12,567 nucleotides of DNA from Beroe ovata. Taxonomy: Eukaryota; Ctenophora; Nuda; Beroida; Beroidae. A model generated the notes under the pieces. It was given only the letters and a program-made list of their open reading frames with translations. It ran no database searches and was not told the origin of the DNA. The stretch lies in the NCBI GenBank assembly GCA_946803715.1, contig CAMPET010000335.1, forward strand, positions 46,949 to 59,515. The letters are read 5' to 3'. Position numbers and translations under genes: made by a program. Shown here piece after piece: positions 6,519-12,567 of this stretch (its first letter is position 1; each line of letters starts with the position of its first letter).

Positions 6519-8482
6519 TTATGTAGTGAAGTTCATATCGTGCTTAGATTTAATGTAGTCAAGAGTACTGTTGAAGTGGCTCACTATTTGGTTGGTGGCT
6601 TCACCGGCTTCTAAACCAGGCATATCCTCGCGTATCTTGCCAACCAATTGCGACACCATAGTACTGGTAACCTAGCAACGGACCATGTAAGAATTGTCCA
6701 CACTTACAGCGACAAGTTAAAATGCTACAATTACAAGTTATAGTCTACTGCCTTACCTCAGCGCAGCCATTGTCAAGGAAGTAGATGTACTTGTTCAACA
6801 GTTCAACAAACAACTGCACCTGTGGATACGAGCGGTCATATATCTCACCATGTCAACCGTCATGTATCACCATGGTGTTTTACACCGACACATCGTGTAC
6901 ACAGCTGATACCTGCACAGCTGGCTCCATGCACTGATTACTGATTCGCACGGCTTTCTTCATGCTATCGAGGACACGTTTGCTCTCGCGTAGTGGTTCCC
7001 CTTCATTCTCCCTGTTCACACCTGCAGCAGCAATAGTTGCAGTACTAGTTGCAGCAGTTGCAGTAGTACTAGCTGTAGTACTGTGGAAAACGCTCATATC
7101 ATTGGGAATGGGAGTGCCCCAGTTTTAGACACTCCCACTATAGGGGTCAGGTGCAGGGGGTGACATACTTTCATACCATCCCCCCATTACAACTAACCGC
7201 TCCAGTATAGGTGGGCACACAAACTGACTGCTCGGCACTGATCAGGTTTCTTGAGTAACTTGCTTCCCGCCCTCAAGCACTGAAATAATAGCGAGATGGG
7301 AGAATAATCAACTGTTTTGTGTTTATCCGGGGAATAGGAGATAGCCCTCCTTAGAGATTGATTCGTCAATATCCATCATGCAGGATAACTCCCTACCCTC
7401 GCGTTTCATACTAACAACTCACTACAACATTCCCTATGTGTAACTGTAAGACCTCACTCGGTGATGGGCTCCATCCCTCACAGGGGTTGAAAGCCGCGCA
7501 ATGGAGAGCCAAGTCTTTGGACGGGTCAGGGGTCCTAGGTACTGCCTTGACACAGGAATGAGAGCAGAAGTGGTGGTTATAATCATCGCGCCTCATACAC
7601 AAGTCATGGCCTCCAGTAATTCTGCCACGGGTAGAGCCAGCATGCCCGTGATTATTGCAGAGCATTCACTAGCTGTAGTTTACTGAGCTTGTTGGGAGAT
7701 GAAACGCTCAGACGCGTGAATTCGCTTTGCTCTCTCTCGTTAAGAATTGTGAAGCCCCGTGACACAAATCTAGCTGACAGAAGATATTCTGACAGCAAAT
7801 ATTTTAATCTGTACCCTTGGGGACAGTCCTCAAATAGCGTAGTTATAGAGACCAATAACAATATTATTGGCACCTCATGAAACTGCTCCTTAATAAAATA
7901 TGTCGCGGTTCAGTTTTAATTAATATCGGGATATTAATTGGCAGTCACACGCGGGCATATACCCCCTGTTCACATGCCCTTGTTCGAGTAAAATATCAAC
8001 TGCCTTGTGAGGAGTTCTAGTTATAGTACGCTCATCGTATAAGCTTCCCTATTGGTCGGTTTGAATAGTCATCCCGACTTGTGATTGGACGATGAGCACA
8101 AACCTGGCTCCTGATTGGCTCGTGGTTCTCCTCTGCGAAATTGACAGTCCGCTCGAATGTAGCTATGATAAGAGATATCGCCACGAGTTGGGCCTTGCTG
8201 TCGCTCACTTCCTCCTCGTATATTGCAAACGCTTGCGACACGAACTCATAGGCTATCGTTTCTATGGAAACAGTGAAATTGCCGGTAACATGTGGTTACC
8301 ATGGTTACTGTAGCATGGGCCGGTATCATGTGTGTGTAGACAATATGCCTACCTGCACTTTGTATGCCCATCAGATCACAAGCTAGAGCAGCTTGTAGGA
8401 AGAGACGAAGAGAGAGGTCCCATAGTTCTGCTTTCACCAGTGCCGCGAGCAGAGAGTTGATGTACTGCAGAATCTTACACAC
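6519..8482 (-). CDS. VPS35: Retromer subunit VPS35, C-terminal six coding exons (copy 1)
   Basis: Exons on the minus strand: 8482-8353, 8261-8104, 7279-7198, 7021-6912, 6819-6757 and 6671-6519 (stop TAA at 6521-6519). All introns are GT-AG (91, 824, 176, 92 and 85 bp) and phases agree at every junction. The 231 residues follow the alpha-solenoid C-terminus of VPS35 in order: [20 protein letters not shown], then [72 protein letters not shown] and [10 protein letters not shown]. The first exon follows an acceptor with a long pyrimidine tract. In the family this end of VPS35 binds VPS29 within the retromer coat on endosomes, for cargo recycling. The 5' exons are missing because the sequence breaks at the N at 8526. 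The final residues (KHDMNFTT) differ from the vertebrate tail. Confidence 0.95.
7280..8103 (-). other. Long VPS35 intron (copy 1)
   Basis: At 824 bp this is by far the longest intron in the window. It joins ...PIRSQ to CLRAGSKLL in phase 0. It contains a 10-bp-arm inverted repeat around 7920-7941 (AATTAATATC, GG, GATATTAATT). The open frames inside it (7411-7665 minus, 7501-7686 plus, 7652-7873 minus, 7689-7880 plus) occur in both copies but show no family motif, so no nested gene is called. Confidence 0.8.
8282..8312. promoter_or_regulatory. X-box-like palindrome in VPS35 intron (copy 1)
   Basis: GTGGTTACCATGGTTACTG lies in the 91-bp intron between the first two visible VPS35 exons. Its core resembles the RFX X-box and the units of the minisatellite at 693-771. 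In the second copy one half is changed (GGCTACCATGGTTATTG), so the symmetry is polymorphic. Confidence 0.35.
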
Positions 8483-8525
8483 CTATAAGAGAAGGAGGGG
8501 GATAAAGAGAGGGGGGTTTTCCGGG

Positions 8526-8526
8526 N
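8526..8526. other. Assembly gap (N)
   Basis: A single undetermined base. The sequence to its left follows copy 2 exactly up to 11801, and to its right it is unrelated. The break falls in a purine-rich, G-homopolymer tract next to a VPS35 exon. Confidence 0.95.
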
Positions 8527-9475
8527 TTTTAGAAATATTTCCCATGTCACTCTTCTTCAGTGTATTGCCGAGGATCTTGAATCTCTTCATATACCTGAAA
8601 CATTGGCAAAAAACTCATATACACAGACTAAGAGCTAATAATTTTATGGAAAAATCGCAAAATTTTACAGTATGGACACTGGTCTACCTATACTTTAAAC
8701 TCGCAAAACCACGTGTCACGAAATGCACGTAGAATGGGTGATATCTAAGGATCTAAGATATAATTCGGCTAATCACCCGATTATCCTTTCGACGTGAACA
8801 CGAACAGAGCTGATGTCCTGAGAATACATCGCTTCTTGGGCGGTCTGTTGCTTCTTGTTGCCCCACAGGCCAGATGGAACGTTACACGTGACACCTAAAA
8901 GTTTACACGCATCACTCACTTCAAGTCTACGACAATCAGAGAATAAATAAGTACAATGGTCAATGAACTATGTAGGTTCTAGCAAGATTGGAGGATCTCG
9001 TCTCTGAGGCATAAGGACAAATTGTGAGTAGCAATATTTCAAGATGGTCTTTGACTCAAGTCCCGGCGAAAATGGTCGCGGTCAAATTATGGTGTCGCAC
9101 TAGTGTCATTTTAGTGTCACATTTAGTAGCATTTCTGTCACATCTAGTATCACTATCATTTCTGTATCATTACGGTATCGCACCAGTATCGCACAAATGT
9201 CGCAAGGTGCGGCACCAGCTTGTCATCGGTGACGATATAATACTCTTGACGGTTACGCGAAATGCATCAATAATGATAGCTGACAATGTCACCTTCTGGG
9301 AGAACATCCGCTAGGAGGAATCTCTTGTCCGCCAGGACTTTGTCGCCGGGTGACAGTAGATTTGCCCAATCAGTTGCGACAAACAGTTCTTTATCAGAGG
9401 TACTACCAGGGTACTACTTCGCACTACCTTCGAAAACCGTGCGATGCTGCCACTCGGTAAAACCCACACTAAGAA
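8527..9475 (-). mobile_element. DDE_Tnp_4-type transposase fragment with introns, probably broken
   Basis: Three minus-strand pieces follow the order of a DDE_Tnp_4 (ISL2EU/Harbinger-related) transposase. Piece 1 (9475-9293) has LPSGSIARFSK, then YPGSTSDKEL, then PGDKVLADKRFLLADVLPEG with the second catalytic Asp in LADK. Piece 2 (8894-8777) has VTCNVPSGLWGNKK and SSVRVHVERIIG, with the catalytic Glu in HVER. Piece 3 (8594-8527) has YMKRFKILGNTL and runs into the N. The gaps (398 and 182 bp) have GT-AG ends and matching phases, so they look like real introns. Piece 1 has a frame break: about 14 extra bases with a stop, at about 9412-9426, separate SIARFSK from YPGSTSD, so this copy is probably inactive. 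The first catalytic Asp and the N-terminal part are absent. The acceptor at about 9476 is tentative. The segment is bounded by Ns, so its placement here is uncertain. Confidence 0.8.
9091..9203. repeat. Degenerate 10-12-bp minisatellite in transposase intron
   Basis: About ten diverged units built on (A)GTRTCRCATTT, such as AGTGTCACATTT, AGTATCACT and AGTATCGCACA. It lies inside the 398-bp presumed intron of the transposase fragment. The plus frame 9024-9314 is a by-product of the repeat. Confidence 0.65.
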
Positions 9476-9669
9476 CTTAAATGTATGCGTACCAAAAGGA
9501 AAATATAATTAATGGAATGTTACACTACTGAATAAACAATCTATATCATAACTTGGTTGTTGGTTTGTTTGCTTGACCGGTTGCACGTCACGAAATGGAG
9601 CGTGTTGCAGTGTTGCGCGTGCAGATTTCGAACTAGAATGCGCGTTGCCATGGCCTCGTGCTACTATAC
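9476..9669. other. Upstream part of transposon-bearing segment, nothing further recognised
   Basis: Probably intron or 5' flank of the transposase fragment. No exon or terminal repeat could be identified before the N at 9670. Confidence 0.4.
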
Positions 9670-9670
9670 N
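9670..9670. other. Assembly gap (N)
   Basis: A single undetermined base. The second VPS35-bearing block begins on the very next base. Confidence 0.95.
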
Positions 9671-9764
9671 AACATGAAACAATAACATTAACACGGCGGC
9701 GTGCGACTGCTTCACATCGAAATCAAAGATCAGTACTCTGCAACAATTTTCCATAGCATTGGGA

Positions 9765-11758
9765 TTATGTAGTGAAGTTCATATCGTGCTTAGATTTAAT
9801 GTAGTCAAGAGTACTGTTGAAGTGGCTCACTATTTGGTTAGTGGCTTCACCGGCTTCTAAACCAGGCATATCCTCGCGTATCTTGCCAACCAATTGGGAC
9901 ACCATAGTACTGGTTACCTAGCAACGGACCATGTAATTGTAAGAATTGTCCACACTTACAGCGACAAGTTAAAATGCTACAATTACAAGTTATAGTCTAC
10001 TGCCTTACCTCAGCGCAGCCATTGTCAAGGAAGTAGATGTACTTGTTCAACAGTTCAACAAACAACTGCACCTGTGGATACGAGCGGTCATATATCTCAC
10101 CATGGTAACTACCATGTATCACCATGTCAACCATCATGTATCACCATGGTGTTTAACACCGACACATCGTGTACACAGCTGATACCTGCACAGCTGGCTC
10201 CATGCACTGATTACTGATTCGCACGGCTTTCTTCATGCTATCGAGGACACGTTTGCTCTCGCGTAGTGGTTCCCCTTCATTCTCCCTGTTCACACCTGCA
10301 GCAGCAATAGTTGCAGTACTAGTTGCAGCAGTTGCAGTAGTACTAGCTGTAGTACTGTGGAAAACGCTCATATCATTGGGAATGGGAGTGCCCCAGTTTT
10401 AGACACTCCCACTATAGGGGTCAGGTGCAGGGGGTGACATACTTTCATACCATCCCCCCATTACAACTAACCGCTCCAGTATAGGTGGGCACACAAACTG
10501 ACTGCTCGGCACTGATCAGGTTTCTTGAGTAACTTGCTTCCCGCCCTCAAGCACTGAAATAATAGCGAGATGGGAGAATAATCAACTGTTTTGTGTTTAT
10601 CCGGGGAATAGGAGATAGCCCTCCTTAGAGATTGATTCGTCAATATCCATCATGCAGGATAACTCCCTACCCTCGCGTTTCATACTAACAACTCACTACA
10701 ACATTCCCTATGTGTAACTGTAAGACCTCACTCGGTGATGGGCTCCATCCCTCACAGGGGTTGAAAGCCGCGCAATGGAGAGCCAAGTCTTTGGACGGGT
10801 CAGGGGTCCTAGGTACTGCCTTGACACAGGAATGAGAGCAGAAGTGGTGGTTATAATCATCGCGCCTCATACACAAGTCATGGCCTCCAGTAATTCTGCC
10901 ACGGGTAGAGCCATCATGCCCATGATTATTGCAGAGCATTCACTAGCTGTAGTTTACTAAGCTTGTTGGGAGACGAAACGCTCAGACGCGTGAATTCGCT
11001 TTGCTCTCTCTCTCGTTTAGAATTGTGAAGCCCCGTGACACAAATCTAGCTGTCAGAAGATATTCTGACAGCAAATATTTTAATCTGTACCCTTGGGGAC
11101 AGTCCTCAAATAGCGCAGTTATAGAGACCAATAACAATATTATTGGCACCTCATGAAACTGCTCCTTAATAAAATATGTCGCGGTTCAGTTTTAATTAAT
11201 ATCGGGATATTAATTGGCAGTCACACGCGGGCATATACCCCCTGTTCACATGCCCTTGTTCGAGTAAAGTATCAACTGCGTTGCGAGGAGCTCTAGTTAT
11301 AGTACGCTCATCGTATAAGCTTCCCTATTGGTCGGTTTGAATAGTCATCCCGACTTGTGATTGGACAATGAGCACAAACCTGGCTCCTGATTGGCTCGTG
11401 GTTCTCCTCTGCGAAATTGACAGTCCGCTCGAATGTAGCTATGATAAGAGATATCGCCACGAGTTGAGCCTTGCTGTCGCTCACTTCCTCCTCGTATATT
11501 GCAAACGCTTGCGACACGAACTCATAGGCTATCGTTTCTATGGAAACAGTGAAATTGCCGGTAACATGTGGCTACCATGGTTATTGTAGCATGGGCCGGT
11601 ATCATGTGTGTGTAGACAATATGCCTACCTGCGCTTTGTATGCCCATCAGATCACAAGCTAGAGCAGCTTGTAGGAAGAGACGAAGAGAGAGGTCCCATA
11701 GTTCTGCTTTCACCAGTGCCGCGAGCAGAGAGTTGATGTACTGCAGAATCTTACACAC
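9765..11758 (-). CDS. VPS35: Retromer subunit VPS35, C-terminal six coding exons (copy 2)
   Basis: Exons on the minus strand: 11758-11629, 11537-11380, 10553-10472, 10295-10186, 10071-10009 and 9917-9765 (stop TAA at 9767-9765). Exon lengths equal those of copy 1, and the splice sites and encoded protein appear unchanged. Differences I found in the exons are silent: three in the last exon, and one each in the first two. Introns are 91, 826, 176, 114 and 91 bp. The block continues upstream of the first exon into purine-rich and CA-repeat sequence. I found no further VPS35 exon before the window ends, so the next intron is at least about 800 bp. It is most likely the other allele of the gene at 6519-8482. 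Confidence 0.93.
10096..10150. repeat. ACCATG-rich repeat in VPS35 intron (length-polymorphic)
   Basis: CACCATGGTAACTACCATG and TATCACCATG words are repeated here. Copy 1 has a shorter version at 6847-6876, lacking about 22 bp. It is a length-variable intronic minisatellite with the same ATGG-centred palindrome seen at 693-771. Confidence 0.7.
11049..11072. repeat. 10-bp-arm hairpin specific to copy 2
   Basis: GCTGTCAGAA, GATA, TTCTGACAGC form a perfect stem. Copy 1 has one base changed in the left arm (CTGACAG), which breaks it. It is intronic. Confidence 0.7.
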
Positions 11759-11761
11759 CTA

Positions 11762-11840
11762 TAAGAGAAGGAGGGGGATAAAGAGAGGGGGGTTTTCCGG
11801 GAATAGGGAGAATAGAGGGGGTAGAGGGGGGGGAATATTA
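11762..11840. repeat. Purine-rich G tract upstream of a VPS35 exon
   Basis: The plus strand has repeated GGGGG and AGAGGGGG runs. On the minus strand this is the pyrimidine tract preceding the acceptor of exon 11758-11629. Copy 1 breaks off inside the equivalent tract. Confidence 0.75.
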
Positions 11841-11928
11841 TCATCACTCTTCAGAGTTATAATCATCACTGGGTACCACCCTTCACTAAGATTATAATTC
11901 ACAATGGATACGTTCTCAATGTTGATGT

Positions 11929-12042
11929 TACACACACTACACACACAGACACACACACACACACAGACACACACACAGACACAGACACAGACACAGACAC
12001 ACAGACACACACACACACAGACACAGACACACACACACACAC
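11929..12042. repeat. (CA)n / (CACAGA)n compound microsatellite
   Basis: CA dinucleotides are interspersed with CAGA units over about 110 bases. The open frames across it are low-complexity artefacts. Confidence 0.95.
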
Positions 12043-12540
12043 GTCATACAAAAACACAGACAGATGTTTTCACTAACGACACTCCTCTAATGGCGATTCC
12101 ACGGGTGGAAAATACTCCATTACTCCATTACGATGGTCACACAATGGTCTGCGCCCCCTACCCTCATCAGCCCTCCCCTGAAAGTGAACCACGCGAATTG
12201 AGATTCGAAATCAGTGGGTTTATATTCCATTTTACATAACGTTTACCAATATATACTACAGCTCGATAAGACCTATTACAGTGCCCAATTCCCGTGTTTT
12301 CCCACACGACTTTCCCTCAATTGTAACATTGCGTGACGCCGTCGCTACGTGGTACGGTGTTGCGTTATGCGAGTTACAATGGCGAGTTTCACCCCCCCCC
12401 CCGGCAATTTGCCATTTCAGAGCAAGTCGCCGCCTCCTTCTAAATCTAGAGTGGTGGATTGCGAGTACTCCTAGCTATAGTCGGTATTTCCAATCGCAGC
12501 AGCTTTTCGGCAACCCACATCCCCACAACTCGTATGGTTT
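12043..12540. other. Right flank without a supported gene
   Basis: Presumed intron or flank upstream of the visible VPS35 exons. It contains a C homopolymer near 12392-12402. A weak inverted repeat, TTGTAACATTGCGTGACGC against GCGTTATGCGAGTTACAA, lies between about 12319 and 12379. I searched the minus strand for the expected preceding VPS35 exon and did not find it. Confidence 0.5.
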
Positions 12541-12567
12541 TGTGTGTGTGTGTGTGTGTGTGTGTGT
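12540..12567. repeat. (TG)n microsatellite at right edge
   Basis: TG dinucleotides run to the last base. The true length is cut by the window edge. Confidence 0.95.

Larger units (their letters stand above)
6425..8525. repeat. Duplicated block, copy 1 (probable haplotype A)
   Basis: This block matches 9671-11801 in the same orientation. The coordinate offset grows from 3246 to 3252, 3274 and 3276 because of three small indels (6, 22 and 2 bp). I counted roughly two dozen single-base differences, about 1 percent. The block ends one base before the N at 8526. Confidence 0.95.
9671..11801. repeat. Duplicated block, copy 2 (probable haplotype B)
   Basis: Near-identical to 6425-8525. It starts directly after the N at 9670 and runs on past the point where copy 1 breaks off. 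Differences from copy 1 include a 6-bp insertion after about 9935, a 22-bp insertion near 10100 and a 2-bp CT difference near 11010, all non-coding. Confidence 0.95.

Noticed and set aside
7411-7665. 84-residue minus-strand frame in the long VPS35 intron, kept in both copies
   Set aside because: Conservation between alleles is expected for any sequence here. The expected VPS35 residues after PIRSQ are found instead in exon 7279-7198, so this is intron.
6519-11758. Genuine recent tandem duplication of VPS35
   Set aside because: Both junctions coincide with N characters, and each copy is cut at a contig end. Allelic contigs explain this more simply.
11904-12239. Low-complexity frames across the CA/CACAGA microsatellite
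   Set aside because: Dinucleotide repeats give open frames with repetitive THTQ or CVCV protein by composition alone.
12372-12474. Possible plus-strand terminal exon after CCATTTCAG, with a short frame ending in TAG
   Set aside because: The frame is only 17 codons, there is no upstream exon in phase, and a C homopolymer lies beside it. Evidence is too weak.

Overview
The window is animal nuclear DNA. It has short GT-AG introns (mostly about 85-180 bp), CA/GT microsatellites, palindromic and inverted-repeat elements, and genes of types found in animals: an eIF4H-like translation factor, an AGTRAP-like membrane protein and the retromer subunit VPS35. The compact introns and the divergence of the proteins suggest an early-branching or marine invertebrate, perhaps a sponge. 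The species is a low-confidence guess. There are no prokaryotic operons, rRNA, tRNA or CRISPR arrays.

Layout. All supported genes lie on the minus strand. 547-1019 holds the first two coding exons of an unrecognised protein. 1020-2597 has no supported gene, but contains a G-rich minisatellite just upstream of that start codon and a 26-bp-stem hairpin at 2013-2068. 2598-3503 is an uninterrupted eIF4H gene. 3984-4457 is an uninterrupted AGTRAP-like gene. 4468-6518 is gene-poor and repeat-rich: a perfect 97-bp palindrome next to a 14-bp tandem repeat, a CpG-rich patch and an 86-bp MITE-like element with a 5-bp target duplication. 6519-8482 holds the last six coding exons of VPS35. An N at 8526 is followed by a separate segment (8527-9669) with an intron-containing DDE transposase fragment. 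After a second N at 9670, the same VPS35 exons appear again (9765-11758), followed by microsatellite and unassigned sequence to the end.

Main result. The two VPS35 blocks (6425-8525 and 9671-11801) are near-identical. The first ends exactly at one N and the second begins exactly at the other. Every coding difference I found between them is synonymous, and the other differences are intronic. This is best read as two haplotypes of one locus placed in tandem during scaffolding, with a small transposon-bearing contig between them. It is not good evidence for a real gene duplication. VPS35 copy number should be counted as one.

The genes do not form one pathway. They are ordinary housekeeping genes: translation initiation, a small multi-pass membrane protein and endosomal retromer. 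I found no convincing new biological system. The points most worth checking are the false duplication, the spliced transposase, the long palindromes, and the repeated ACCATGGTAAC-type (RFX X-box-like) motif in introns.
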